This document shows positions 21,212-33,835 of a stretch of DNA of 64,000 nucleotides, one piece after another. The stretch spans positions 1,984,001 to 2,048,000 of the forward strand of contig CANTUR010000793.1 of assembly GCA_947683625.1 (NCBI GenBank), given 5' to 3'. The first letter of the stretch is position 1; every line of letters begins with the position of its first letter. The DNA is from Mallotus nudiflorus (taxonomy: Eukaryota; Streptophyta; Magnoliopsida; Malpighiales; Euphorbiaceae). The notes beneath the pieces were generated by a model, which saw only the letters and a program-made list of their open reading frames with translations, searched no databases and had not been told where the DNA came from. Position numbers and translations under genes: made by a program.

Positions 21212-22646
21212 TTTTTTAATCATTAATTGGTTAATTCTCTATTTTTCTATCTTTAGTCTCTTGATGGATGAGGTGACATAAATTCACTATAAAGAACAAA
21301 ACCTATGGAGAACCCATGAAGATCCATGGAATGCCATGGATTAAATTTTATAGTTGAACATAGTTTTTAGGGTTTCTGAGTATTTTATTTATTTATTTAT
21401 TTTTATTTTATTGATTGTTTTATTTTGCATTTTTTTTATTTGACTTTTTGGGTTGTATTTAATTTTATTTTTAATTTGCAGTAGATCATTGTAATAGCTC
21501 CAATAGTAGGAATAATGAAATCTTTTGTGTGTGGTTGTGTTTTATTTTAATTAATCGGTTAGTAAAATTGGGGTTTTAATTAGGTAATTAATTAAAATTA
21601 ATGGCTATAGAAATCATTAGGTTGTTTAATTAAAATTGAATTAGATTTAAGTGGATAGAATTAAGGTTGCTTGTTAATTGTTTTATTTTATTTTATTTTT
21701 GTTTAAAGTCACTTTAATTAAATTAGGGTTTTTAGAATAAGTGTGATTGATTATTTGATCTTTTATTTGATTATTTTGGATATTTGATTATTTTTGGGTT
21801 TGTTTGTTTATATTTATGTGTTTTGGGCCCTAAGCCCACATTAGACTTCAACCCATTTAAATAAATTTAGGTTTTTTTTTTAGGTTTAATTAATAAAAAT
21901 GCCTCTTTAGGCCCATAATTAATTAGATTTAGGGAAGAGATAACTTAGGCCCACTTAGTTAATTTAGACATATGTCCACCTAATTTAATTAATTCAGACT
22001 TAGCCCATTTAAATTTAAGCATTTTTCATAATTTGTAGACTTAAGATCATTTTAGAATTAAAACATGTACAATTAGGCCCACTAATTTAAATACTTCATA
22101 ATTTGTAGATTTAGGCTCATTTTAGAATTAAAATAAATAGACTTAGGTTCATTTAATTTAAATTGAATAGGAATTAGGCCCATTAGTCCTTAGGCTCACT
22201 TGTAAATTAAAACATGTGGATTTAGCCCATTTAATTAAAATCAATGTAGATTAGACTAACTTAGAGATTATGAATTTCAATGAATGCATTGTTTACATGT
22301 ATTTTCATGACTAGTTTGCTTGGAGTTAATTGTTTTAAATAAGGGTTTATATGAAATTGCATGTAGATAAAGGATAAGATAGTAATTTATAAAGTAATTC
22401 TAAATGAACACAAGACTGAAAGAAGTTGGTATTCCATATGCAGAATCTCCTGGTTATGGTGCTAGCTTTCTTTTAGAGAATCGAGTACCATCTTTTTCGA
22501 TTTGTCCTAGTTATTACCTTGGGTGGCAACTCCTTATCTCCATGCCATGTCTTTGTGATAGTGATTAGTGTGTTCTCTAGAGCCTTGACCTCAAATAGTA
22601 TCGTGGTTGCTAGATCTTGGGTGCATGCTAAACCCTGCCGTCTACA

Positions 22647-23431
22647 CCTTGTATGGACTCAAGTAGGCCCTATGTGTTTAGTTCCAAAAACTCAGTAATT
22701 TCTTATTATCAATTGGATTTAAGGGCTCTTATGCTGATTCATCTCTATTTATTTATCACCATGGCTCTAACGCTTGTAATATACTAATCTATATTGATGA
22801 TATAGTTTTGACAGGTAATAATATTAATTTTGCTTCCTTTATAATTTATAAGATGTCCATAACATTCTCTTTATGTGATCTCAGAGACTTGAAATTTTTT
22901 CTTGGTAGCAAAGTAGTTCTTCATGCACATGGCATCTTGTTGTCTCAACAATGATATCTTGAAAGGATTTTACATATGATGTACATATCAACATAGATGC
23001 CAATGACAACAAGAATTTCATTTTATAAAGCTGACTTTGCTCCATTATCCTCCATTGAGGCACTAAAATTTCATCAATGTTGTGGTTCTTTGCAATATGT
23101 TATACCTTTACTCAATAGGATATAAGCTTTCCAGTCAATAAATTAACACAATTTATGCATGCTCCAACTCAACTAAAATTTCAAGCAGTAAAGCCTTTAC
23201 TTTGATTCATTAAAGGCATTCTTAATAGAAGTCTGTTGATTTAAAAATCATCTTTAGTTACTCTAACGACATTCATTAATGTAGACTAGGCTAGTAATCT
23301 CAATGACAAGCGCTCCATAGGTGGCTATCTCATTTATTTGGCAATAATCTTGTTGAATGGAACTTAAAGAAATAATTTATAGTTGCTAGCTGCTCTATTG
23401 AGTCTAAATTTAAAGCGATAGCTAATGTTGC
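22647..23431 (+). pseudogene. Copia RT active-site part and RNase H
   Basis: The frame resumes with LYGLK, then KLSNFLLSIGFKGSYADSSL, then the catalytic block ILIYIDDIVLTGNN (YIDD) near 22780-22820, then LKFFLGSKVV. Further on, VNKLTQFMHAPTQLKF and the RNase H stretch near KRSIGGYLIYL (about 23300) are present. The stops include TAG for Gln and TAG for Trp near the start. It ends at GTTGC (23427-23431), the target site of the Athila-like element. Confidence 0.88.
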
Positions 23432-24655
23432 TATTGATGAAAAACCACTAGTATATGGTATCAACAAGCAGTATAAGAATTATCGTCCTGTAGAGAATTT
23501 AAGTCTAATCACCTATTCACTAATCTCTTATTGTTTAACGCTGAGAATAAAATTTTATGGACTAAGAAAATTAAAAAATTAAGAAATCTAAATAAAAATG
23601 AAATAATGAATCAATAAATTAACAAAGAAGTAACTATATGTGTAGGAGTTTTATTAGGAATTAATTCATCATAATCATTGAGTCATATAAGCAACTAATC
23701 AATTGATTTTTACACATCTTAAGTTTTCTAAAGACTTAATTAACCTTTGTCAAGAGTTAATTAAATTAATTCTCAATTTGAATTTAAAATGCTCAAGCCT
23801 AATTCTTAATGAAATTAAGAACCCTAATTTCAAAACTAAGAATTCCTAAATTCACCTAATTAAGCATTTCACTATTAATAGTGTCTCCACTTATTAATAA
23901 AATGAAATTTAAGTTCTTGAGGCTACAAGGATTATGATGTCTCAACCTATAAACCTTCCTTAGATAAGTTAATGGTGATCAAGCATCAACATAAGTACAA
24001 TCAATAACACAATATGCAAGAATTCAAAGATTAAATTAATTGAAATAAACTCAATTCATGTTTAGAAATAAATTCCTAATAATTGAAAAACCTAGAAATC
24101 CAATCCAAAATAAACACCAGTAAACCCATAGAGTTATAAAGTAGAAAGACGAGAGAATAAAAACTAGTTTTCAAAAGTCTTCAATCTTCTCTTCCACATT
24201 CCACTTCTTTTTTTAGGTTTCTTATTCAATTTTTCTATGTTTTCTAGTGTTTTTCTTTGCCCAAAATGATTTAAAAATCACCCATAAATAATTCCCAATC
24301 AAAAAACTATAAAGTCCCCCAAAATACATCATGAAAATGCATGAAATACTTGGGTCCGCTATGATCACAACTCTCTTGTTGCAATCGCAATAGAATGCGG
24401 GCTACTGTTCTTCACATTTTGACTATGGTCATAGCCACAAAGCTATAATAACAACATAATGTCTCCTTTTTTATGTGAGTCTTTTGCTGCGAGGGCAACA
24501 ACAACATTTGCATACCATTTAGCATCCCAAACCAACACAATACAAATGAAAACTAAAACAAAACATAACAAATAAAAATCAACCTAAACAAACAAATATT
24601 CTAAAAAAATAATAGTAAAATCAACCTAGAGAATTAATGTAAAAACACATAACCA
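23432..24655 (-). repeat. 3' LTR of Athila-like element
   Basis: It matches 39871-41163 over its whole length, with shared AGAATTTAAGTCTAATCACC near the left end and ACACATAACCA at the right. On the + strand it begins TATTGATG where the partner has TGTTGACG, so the terminal dinucleotide has mutated. On the - strand side, at about 24656-24700, a TGAGGACAAGTGAAAG motif and a purine stretch precede it, as in Athila relatives. Confidence 0.9.
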
Positions 24656-25031
24656 AATGCCCTCACATTTAAACTTTCACTTGTCCTCAAGCAAATACCT
24701 AAAAACACCTATCAAAATAATGAATTAAACACATTGGCAAACATTAACTTGTTCATCCATCATTATCTCCAATTAATACAAAACTTACAATTCTAAACTA
24801 AACTGATAACTCAAAGTCAAGGACATAAGTGTTACCAAGTGAAAAGAAAATGTCACAATTGAACTATAAAAAATTTATAAGTTGACTACTATTTCTACTT
24901 TTAGTAACTCTAAAATTTAACACATAAGAGGCAAAATTTTTTTCCTTTTCTCTCTAGCAAATCCTCCTACTCTTTATATTCTGTGTTATTCCTGCACTAT
25001 TAAGCATGGATACCACAAAATAGGTCCTTTG

Positions 25032-25960
25032 TGATGGAAATCATTAGTTATAACACACAAACTCCTTAATAGTATAAGAACTATGATAAGTTATGATGAA
25101 GAATCTAACAGCCTCTAACAATTTCTATGTTTAGGACTATTCAAGAATTGATATAAGAATAGAGATAAACTAATTCACCCCTTTACCAGCAAGGATAAAA
25201 GATCAAAATATACTTTATAATCTTCCCATGCCATAAAAAAAAGAGTTTGATAAGTAAAGAAGAAGGCAAAGATTTGAATTTTGACACCACAAACTAAACA
25301 ATGATTGATAAGTCACAAAGTTCATGCAAGAACTTAAAAGCAAATTTTTTACTAAAGAAACTCAATTTCATTGAATGTATTATGCCTTACAAAGAAGAAA
25401 TGACTTTGTTTATATAGAAGAAAAAGCCATGTACACTCACCTATTCTAGATACTAAAACATGGGATTGTAACTATTCTTCACCACCATTATTTTGAAAAT
25501 ACACCATTAATGGTATTAATAACTTTCTAACACCTAAGTTATGCATAAATGAGCAACCCCATAAGTTATTATATTAAAAGATGCATTTTTAATAACTTAT
25601 TAGGTTATTGAAATATTAAATAAAACATTTTAGGTTGTATAAAGGGTGTTATTGCTTGCATTAACACTCTTTGTAACTTTCCAAAATGTCAAAATAATGC
25701 ATTAGGTGTTAAACAAGGTGTTAGTGCATTTTCCAATTGACTTTGATGATGTAAATATGATTCTTTAGGCCTCCATTGGTCCTTCATTGATTGGAATTGT
25801 ATTTTAGTGTTTGGCCTTCCATAGGTCTTGAATGAGTCCAATTAAAGCCTTTTATAATTTCTTTGATTTTAATATTGTCATTAGGCCTTCTTGAACTTTA
25901 AATGCCTCATTGCTCACTTGGAACTTATTGGGACATGAACTTGATTTTGGATTCACATCA
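25032..25960 (-). repeat. 3' LTR of chromovirus-like element (929 bp)
   Basis: TG..CA ends, about 90% like 31104-32040 in the part compared. On the - strand it is preceded by GAAGAAAGGGGGAA (25974-25961), a good polypurine tract. The pol frame runs through this tract and about 109 bp into the LTR. Confidence 0.93.
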
Positions 25961-26826
25961 TTCCCCCTTTCTTCAATTGGATTCATCCTTAAATCATTTC
26001 CTTCATCATCATCTACATCAAACAAAGGTAAGTTAGTAACATTAAAAGTGGCACTAACATTGCCATACTCAGTTGGTAGTTTTAGTTTATAGGAATTATT
26101 GTTGATGCGTTGTAGCACTTTGAAAGGACCATCTCCTCTTTGCATTAGCTTCGATTTCCTTTGGTTTGGAAACCTTTCTTTCCTTAAGTGCACCCACACC
26201 CAATCTCCGGGTTCAAATATGACTTGCTTCTTTCCTTTGTTATGTTGCTTTTTATATTGGAGTGGTTTCTTCTCAATTTGTACACAAACTTTCTCATGAA
26301 AAGATTTGACAAATTTAGCTCTTTGCTTCCTTTCCAAATTTGCTTTCTCTATGGGTAATGGTAGTAGGTCCAATGGTGTCAATGGATTGAACCCATATAC
26401 AACTTTAAATGGCGAATGGTTGGTGGCACTATATACACTCCTATTATAAGCAAACTTAACACATAGCAAGCATTCTTCCCAAATTTTCAAGTTCTTTTAG
26501 ATGACAACCCTGAATAGTATTAATAGAGTTCTATTGACCACCTCTGTTTGTCCATCCATTTGTGGATGACAAGTTATGGAGTATAAGAGTTTAGTTCTCA
26601 TCTTTCCCCATAAGGTCTTCCAAAAGTGGCCTAGGAACTTGACATTATGATCACTCATAATTGTTCTTGAAACTCCATGTAGCCTAATAATCTCCTTAAA
26701 GAAGGTATTTTCAATATAAGTTACATTATTTTTTTTATGACATGGAATGAAATGTGCCATCTTGCCAAACCTATCAACAACAATAAAATTAGAATCTCTC
26801 CCCCACTTTGACCTAGGTAATCCCAA
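25852..26826 (-). pseudogene. Integrase of chromovirus-like element
   Basis: Going down the - strand: DFILGLPRSKWGRDSNF is only partly within the open frame, then VVDRFGKMAHFIPCH, MSDHNVKFLGHF and DGQTEVVNR. These give the Asp, Asp and Glu of the catalytic triad. One stop at about 26496 splits the core from the C-terminal part. The latter has GDWVWVHLRKERFP and the RGDGPFKVLQRINNNSYKL block of the gypsy GPY/F module. The frame ends at 25852, inside the LTR, with a short basic tail and no classic chromodomain. It may have been functional until late. Confidence 0.9.
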
Positions 26827-27075
26827 AATAAAGTCTATGGAAATGTCTACCTAAGGTTCATTTAGTACAGGAAGAGGTGTATACAAACCATGAGGCATTG
26901 CTTTGGATTTGGCTTGTTTGCAAGTGATGCACTTTTCACAAACTCTCTCAACATCTATTTTCATGTGTGGCTAAAAGGAATGGTCACTTAACACATCTAA
27001 GGTCTTTTTAATCCCAAAATGCCCCTATTAAACCCCACTATATGCCTCTCTCATAAGTAACTCTTTTAAAGAAAT

Positions 27076-27660
27076 TTATGGCACACATAACTTGTTTTCT
27101 CTAAATAGAAAACCCTCAAATATGTAAAACTTGTCAAAACTCCCTTTTTCACATGCCCCATAAACATTAGTAAAATCATGATCGTTAGGGTAAAGATCTT
27201 TTGTATGCTTAAATCCCAATAACTTTGCATTAAGTTTAGAGATTAAGGCACACCTTCTTGATAAATCATCAATTACCACATTCTCTTTACCTTTCTTATA
27301 CTTGATAATATATGGAAAGGATTCAATGATTTCCACCCACTTAGCTTGTCTTTTGCTTAGCTTGTCTTGTCCTTTGAGGTACTTCAAGGACTCATGATCG
27401 ATGTGAATTATAAACTCCTTATAGCCAAGGTAATGTTGCCAAGTTTTCAACACTCTTACCAATTCATAGAACTCTTTTTCATATATAGGGTAATTTAGAC
27501 TTGCTCCACTTAGCTTTTCACTAAAGTATGCAATGGGCTTACCTTTTTGCATCAAGATTCTACCAATAATTATGCCACTTGCATCACACTCAATTTCAAA
27601 AGGTTTAGTAAAATCAGGCAAAGATAATAAAAGTGCAAAACTTAATTTGTCTTTTAGCAA
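27076..27660 (-). pseudogene. RNase H of chromovirus-like element
   Basis: It starts LPDFTKPFEIECDASG, which holds the first catalytic Asp. GKPIAYFSEKLSGASLNYP and YEKEFYELVRVLKTWQHYL (Glu) follow, then FIIHIDHESLKYL (Asp) and KRQAKWVEIIESF. The key residues are all visible, so the domain itself is in good shape. It continues towards the integrase zinc-binding region, which is broken by stops between 27075 and 26827. Confidence 0.9.
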
Positions 27661-27817
27661 GTGAAAAGCCTCATTTTACTCTTCTCCCCACTTAAAACTA
27701 ATATTCTTTTTAATGCATTTAGTTAATGGTGCATGAATCTCCTGTAAAAACTAACTAGACCATGAAAACTTCTTACATCACTAACACTTATGGGTGTTGG
27801 CCAATCTATAATGACTT

Positions 27818-28507
27818 TTACTTTACCTTGATTAACATGAATGCCTTTTTCATTAACAACATAGCCAAGAGAAGTAACTTCATTAGTGAAACATACAACT
27901 TTTCTTTTTTAAGGACATTAAAAACACAATGCAAATGTTGTACATGCTCATCTAAATTTTTGCTATAAATTAAGATATCATCAAAATAGACAACAACAAA
28001 TTTCCCAATGAAAGCTCTCAAAACATGATTCATTAACCTCCTAAAAGTGCTAAGTGCATTAATTAAACCAAAAGGCATTACTAACCACTCATATTGGCCA
28101 TGTTTAGTTTTAAAAGTTATTTTCCATTCATCTCTTTCTTGCATTCTTATTTGATGATAACTAGATTTTAAATCAATTTTTAAAAACAAACATGAATTAT
28201 GCAATTCATCTAAGATGTCATTTGGTCTACGGATAGGATGTCTATACTTCACTGTGATTTTTTTGATGGCACGACAATCAATACACATCTTCCAAGTTCT
28301 ATCCTTTTTAGGCATAAGTAAGATGGGCACCGCACATGGACTCATACTTTCACAAATATAATCCATCTCCATAAGCTCACTCACTTGCTTTTGGATCTCC
28401 TTGGTTTCCTCTAGATTGATTCTATAGGCTGGTCTATTTGGAATGCTAGCTCTAAGTATGAAGTCTTTTTGGAGTTTAACACCTCTTTTAGGTGGCAAAC
28501 CATTCAT
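27818..28507 (-). pseudogene. Reverse transcriptase of chromovirus-like element
   Basis: Open over 229 codons. The blocks in order are AYRINLEETKEIQKQVSEL, VPILLMPKKDRTWKMCIDCR, YRHPIRRPNDILDEL and FLKIDLKSSYHQIRM. They are followed by MPFGLINALSTFRRLMN and VVYFDDILIYSKNLDEH, with the YFDD form of the active site. The frame then shifts near 27900, and RNase H follows in another frame. The usual Ala-Pro of the FGL(T/K)NAP block is changed to INALS. Confidence 0.9.
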
Positions 28508-28870
28508 TCAGAAACAAATCTTCATAATCCTACAAAAGATTAACAACAACACTAGGCAAATTTTGGGTTATTTCATTAGAAATAAGCAAAATCTCCTTGT
28601 ATATAAGTATAAGTATGGATTGTTTCAAGGTCAAGGCTTTCTTCATATCACTCATTTTGGCACACATACTCATTTTTCTTTTATTTATTTTTGACTTGTT
28701 TTCTCTCCCCTTGGATTGCCCCTTTTTTAGTCAAATTGAAAGGAATCTTTAGGCTCACTCAACTCTCATTTTTCTTTTTTCTCAAAGGTTTCCCTTCCCA
28801 AAGAGTTCTCCAATGAAAATTACAACTCTTCATATTGTTATTTGATGCTCTTTTGGTCTTCAAAAATTTC

Positions 28871-29293
28871 TTATAGAGATAATGGTCCAAGGTTGTACCT
28901 TTTTCCATCCATTGTTAAAGAATACATATTTTTGAAACCATCATAATTTACCTTCCTATCATATTGCCAAGGTCTTCCTCCTAACATATGGGCCGCATAC
29001 ATTGGTACAACATTATACAGTACCTTATCCTTATATCTACTAATTGAAAAAGAAATTAAGACTTGTCTATTTACCTTTACAAAACCACTATCATTAAGCC
29101 ATTGCAATTTGTATAGTTTTGGATGTTTAATAAGAGGCAATTTTAATTTCTTCACTAGTAAGGTACTAGCCACATTAGCATAACTTCCACCATTAATAAT
29201 CATATTGCATAATTTATTAGAAATCAAACAATGAGTATGAAATAAATTTATCCTTTGCTCCCTATGGTCATCATGTTTATTTTGCAAACTCAA
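28871..29293 (-). pseudogene. Aspartic protease region of chromovirus-like element
   Basis: It opens MSLQNKHDDHREQRINLFHT, then CNMIINGGSYANVASTLLV, where the family normally has an Asp-Gly-Gly-Ser active site. Here it reads Asn-Gly-Gly-Ser, so the catalytic Asp is lost. KLYKLQWLNDSG and GRPWQYDRKVNYDGF follow, both typical of this group. If the reading is right, the element could no longer mature its own polyprotein. Confidence 0.85.
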
Positions 29294-29299
29294 TGTTTT

Positions 29300-30444
29300 T
29301 TATACAATTAGATTGTTACCATTGGCACATTCAACATCGCTACAATCTTCTAGAGGTGGTGTTTCATCATCACTCTCCATCTCACTTTCTGATTCAATAT
29401 TACCATCCGTCATGATCATAGTTTTTCTATTTGGACACTCCCTAGCAACATTCCCATGTCCCAAACATTGAAAGCATCTAATTCCTTTAGTTTGGGTTGG
29501 TTGATTCTCACCCATTCCCCTATTACCCAAGTTAATTTTATTTTTATTTTTCTTCACTTTTGATATAGTAATAGGTTTATCATCCTTTTCCCCCAAGAAT
29601 TTTTCCAAAAAGAAGAAGAACTTGATTTGGAATTATACCTTTTTCCTTTGAGTTGCTTCTCTACCTTCATGGCCAAATTTACCATTTCTTTAATCTCCAT
29701 ATGATGGTGCAGCTCCACAACATTAGCTATATTTTTGTTTAGACCCCTCAAAAATCTTGCCATTATGGCTTCTCTATCCTCCTCCATATTGGCTTTGATC
29801 ATGAGCATCTCCATCTCCTTATGGTACTCTTCCACGCTCATAGATCCTTGAGTCAATGCTTGTAGCCTTTGATGAAGCTCTCTATAGTAGTAGCTAGGAA
29901 TGAATCTCCTCATTATGATTTGCTTCATCTCCTTCTAAGAGTTGATGGGTCTTTCTCTATATCTTCGTTTTTCCTCGAAAAATTGATCCTGCCACACAAT
30001 AATATAATCACAAAATTCAACACTAGCAAGCTTTACCTTTTTATCCTCTGAATATTTATGACATTTAAAGATAAGGTCTACTTTTCTCTCCCATTCAAGG
30101 TATATATCAGGATCATTTCTTCCTTAAAATGAAGGTATCTTCATTTTGATGCTTCTAAGGTTGCGATCTACCTCTTTTGCATGGCCTCTCCTAGGTTGCC
30201 TCCTAGGATGTCTAACAAAAGTGATTTAGTCATTCTCTATATCATCTTCTCCATTATACTCCTTTTGATCAATTAGTGGCTGCCTCGTTTGTCTAGGCAC
30301 TCTACGAATTTGATTAAAGAGATCATCATGCCTTTCTAATTTTTCATTGACTCCCTCCATAATCTTGAACATTCTTTCAAATTGTTATTGCATGGCTTGT
30401 AATATTTGGTCATTTGATGATAATGTGCTTGTTTCTTTAGACAT
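29300..30444 (-). pseudogene. Gag of chromovirus-like element
   Basis: On the - strand it starts at the ATG at 30444 (MSKETSTLSSNDQILQAM). A stop follows at about 30387 (probably from Gln), with others near 30225, 30123 and 29935. The core IIMRRFIPSYYYRELHQRLQ and GSMSVEEYHKEMEMLMIKA, then IMARFLRGLNKNIA, is the gypsy gag domain. After a frame change, CFQCLGHGNVARECP is a complete CCHC zinc knuckle. It ends just before the protease frame. Gag forms the particle and binds the RNA. Confidence 0.88.
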
Positions 30445-31087
30445 GATTATAAAATTGTAAATTTAAAGAAAAATAAATAGAAATATGGACCTTATAACAC
30501 TCCCTTATGTGTTTCACTAAAACTTAGTACACTCACTCTTGTGTTCGCACTCAAATTTTTGGCTTTTATCCTTTATAATGGTCTCACACACTCTTGCCTT
30601 TTACCTCTCAAATTTTCTTTTTGGGTTCTTAGATGAACTAAGATCCTCAATCAAAACAAAGTTTAAGATTCCAACAATCAATGGAGTAAAAATGGGGTAG
30701 GCTAAGAAGAAAGGAAAAGGCTTATAAAATGAATCTTAGGAATGTAAATAACACAATTTAGCATAAGAATTTTTTTTTAATGACAACAATTAGAATGGTG
30801 ACATAAAACTCAACACAAAGATCATAAATATTTTATTTTTTTTATTTTTTTTATTTTTCTAATATGCATGATTTTTTTTTTTGATATGCATAAATTTTTT
30901 TTTGGATAATGATAAAAATCAGCTTAAAATAAGAAATTGATGATAAAGAATATGATTGAACACTTGAATAAGAACACAAAAGATAAACTCAATAACAACA
31001 TGAATAGATGGTTTAAGATGAAGATAAAAAAATCAAACAATAGAATTAAAAAAAATAAGGATACGCAAACCTCAATCTTGAGCCAAA

Positions 31088-31099
31088 GCTTTGATACCA
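31088..31099 (-). other. Primer binding site, initiator-Met tRNA
   Basis: On the - strand TGGTATCAAAGC lies 4 bp after the 5' LTR. It differs by one base from the usual TGGTATCAGAGC complement of the initiator Met tRNA. Confidence 0.85.
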
Positions 31100-31103
31100 A
31101 AAA

Positions 31104-32040
31104 TGATGGAAATCATTAGTTACAACACATAAACTCCCAATAGTATAAGAACTATGATAAGTTGTAATGAAGAATCTAACACTCTCCAATAATTTCTATA
31201 TTTAGGACCATTCAAGAATTGAGATAAGAATAGAGATAAACTAATTCACCTTTTTACTAGTAAGGATAAAAGATTAAATTAGACTTCGAAATCTTCCCAC
31301 ACCACAAACAAAAGAGTTTGATAAGTAAAGAAGAAGGCAAAGATTTGGATTTTGACGCCATAAGCTAAATAATGCTTGATAAGTCATAAAGTTCATGCAA
31401 GAACTTAAAAGCAAATTTCTTACTAAAGAAACTTAATCTCATTCAAATGTATTATGCCTTACAAAGAAGAAATGACTTTTTTTTTTATATATAAGACAAC
31501 CATGTACACTCACTTATTCTAGATACTAAAATGTGGGATTATAACTATTCTTTACCACCATTATTTTGTAAATATACCATTAATAGTATTAATCACTTTC
31601 TAACAACTATGTTATGCATAAATGAGTAACCCTATGAGTTATTATATTAAAAGATGCATTTTTAATAACTTATTAGGCTGTTGAAATATTGAATAAAACA
31701 TTTTAGGTTGTACAAAGGGTGTTATTGCTTGCATTAACACTCTTTGTAACTTTCTAAAATGTTAAAAAAAATGCATCAGGTGATGAATAAGGTGTTGGTG
31801 CATTTTCTAATTGATTTTGATGATGTAAATATGATTCTTTGGGCCTCCACTTATCCTTCATTGATTGGAATTGTATTTTGGTATTGGGCCTTCCATATGT
31901 CTTAAATAAGTCCAATTAAAACCTCTTGTAACTTCTTTGATTTTGATTTTGATTTTATCATTAGGCCTTCTTGAACTTTAAATACCTCATTACTCACTTA
32001 AAACTTATTGGGACATGAACTTAATTTTGGATTCACATCA
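31104..32040 (-). repeat. 5' LTR of chromovirus-like element (937 bp)
   Basis: TG..CA ends, pairs with 25032-25960. The flank CTTTG at 32041-32045 matches 25027-25031. Confidence 0.93.
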
Positions 32041-32045
32041 CTTTG

Positions 32046-32680
32046 GATACTTTTGCTCCTTTTAAGAGCATTGGAGTAGTTTTGGAGAATGTAAATATTT
32101 ATATTTAAATTTTGCTCCTTATTTAGACATATTTTTTTTAAATGAAGCTACCAACTCATATGCTAAACTTAAGAACCAATTAGAGATCAAAATTTGAGTA
32201 CCACTTACAATCATCTTTCTTGAATATCAAGTTTTAAAATTTTATAGCTAAAAAATGAAGTAAACATTAGATTCATTAAAATTTTCAAAAATCCTTAACT
32301 ACGAATTATCCATCTAGCTTAAAAATCATAAATTATGCTTTAATTAAAAATTACAACACATGGACAAGAACATCACATCCAATGTATCTAATTCATCATA
32401 AAGATAGGAAGTAAAAATTTAAGTGTTTAAATTCTACATGTAAACAATTCTAATCCTTAAAATAAAAATTTATAGAAAGGAATTAAAAATGAATTAAAAC
32501 ATTAAATTAAAACCTAATGTCGTGTAAATGCAAACACTATTTCCCCCCACACTTAAATTTCACATTATCCCTAATGTGAAAAATGAAACATGGCACACAA
32601 TAAATAACCAAACACTTAAAATTTATAAAGAAAATAACTAAAACAAAAGTAATAATAGGGATGGAAAAATTCCCTTTACT
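32046..32680 (-). other. Noncoding 3' region of Athila-like element
   Basis: AT-rich, continuous with 24656-25026 once the nested element is removed. A TTTAAGTGTGGGGGGAAA tract on the - strand (about 32557-32541) resembles the polypurine-like motif that often follows the last Athila ORF. Confidence 0.6.
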
Positions 32681-33835
32681 GAGGTGATCTAGATGGAGAA
32701 GGTAATGGAATATGATAGCCTTAAGCCTCTATGAAAGGCTTAGAAAGAGCTTATGTGACATTTGTCAGTTGTTAAAGTATTCATCTAATGTTGGAGTTCA
32801 TCAAAACAAGCATCCATACACATCTCCAATTGGTTAAAATGAGCTAACACTTGTTGCCATCCTGAAGAAGCACCTATAGGAACATTAGGTACACCACTCG
32901 AAGTAGGCATCTCCTCCTTATCTGCATCATCACTAACTTCATCATTAGATAGAGCAATGGGATCATAATGGGTCATATTTTTGCGCAGCATGTAACAATG
33001 CTGTAAATTATGTTCCTTTAACTCATTCTCATTGTTAATGATTTTAGCTCAAAATAATAAGTCTAGATTAAGAGTTCCAAGAATAAAAGTATCCATATGC
33101 TGTATAGATGGGTCAAAAGCACAAAAATGCAAAGCTAACCCAAAGATAATGTCACCCATTAAAAGTAAAGCTTTATGTCATGAGCAACATGCCACATAGT
33201 TTGAAAAAAAAAATGTAAACTGCAAATTTCATCTCTGTGTGTAAACACCCAAGCATAAGAAGTTCAAAATGAGTGACTTTATTACCTTCTTATTTTCCAA
33301 AATTTGAATTAGCCATAAACTTGTGCAAAATAAGATAGCGATGATTTAAAATCAAACCATTTAGAGTTAAATGCCCACCATTATATAAAAAAACCCTTAG
33401 TTAATTCATTCCAAAATGTAATCAATCAAAATTCATTAGAAGGATCACAAATATTGCCCTTCTTAAACCTAAAAACTTTAAACATCAATTCATAATCTAA
33501 TTGATAAGTTTTCCTAAAAAAATGACATGAATGGATATTTCGAGCCTTATCACTAATTCATAATACATATCAAACTTCATTCCAATGAATTATATCTAAC
33601 CTAATTTAGCACATATTGCATATATATCATCCTTAAGTCCTATCTTTTGCAAAATTTTAAGATGAAATTCCTAATAGAGAAAGATTGAAACTTTTTACCT
33701 TGTTCATAGGAATGGATTAGGAATGGACATTAATACTCATCTAAAAAATATTCATCATCAAAGGAAGGATCATGGGTAGCTCTCCTCTTCCCTTTTTCTC
33801 TTACGTGCAACTTGCTTTTGCCTTGGCATTATGAA
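32681..33835 (-). pseudogene. Third ORF of Athila-like element (env-position protein), degenerate
   Basis: Downstream of integrase, Athila elements carry an extra ORF once called env-like, whose real role is unclear. On the - strand a start at about 33830 gives MPRQKQVARKRKREE, a basic start typical of these proteins. Many stops follow. The last open piece (32991-32785) is acidic and ends WQQVLAHFNQLEMCMDACF, like the coiled C-terminus of the family. I see no signal peptide or membrane segment. The assignment rests mainly on position and the basic N-terminus. Confidence 0.6.

Larger units (their letters stand above)
20344..22646 (+). mobile_element. Solo LTR, 2303 bp
   Basis: It starts TGTTAGCACC and ends CCGTCTACA and is flanked by CCTTG on both sides (20339-20343 and 22647-22651). 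It holds no gag or pol and no second LTR, so a solo LTR left by recombination is the simplest reading. A TATATATT-type box at about 20837 could be its promoter. A conserved-looking GGGTGGCAACTCC string sits about 120 bp before the end. Its start and end resemble the longer LTR-like block at 56525-59350. Confidence 0.83.
25032..32040 (-). mobile_element. Chromovirus-like Ty3/gypsy element, 7009 bp, nested
   Basis: LTRs at 25032-25960 and 31104-32040 both read TGATGGAAAT...TTCACATCA, and CTTTG flanks both sides (25027-25031 and 32041-32045). The order on the - strand is primer site, gag with a CCHC knuckle, protease, RT, RNase H, integrase, 3' LTR. It sits in the noncoding 3' part of the Athila-like element, in the same orientation. 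The integrase C-terminal motifs resemble chromoviruses; the clade (CRM, Reina or other) is not settled. The LTRs differ at roughly one base in ten, so it is not recent. Confidence 0.92.

Noticed and set aside
32785..33835. A true envelope gene in the Athila-like element
   Set aside because: No signal peptide, membrane segment or cleavage site is visible; it is described only as the third ORF.
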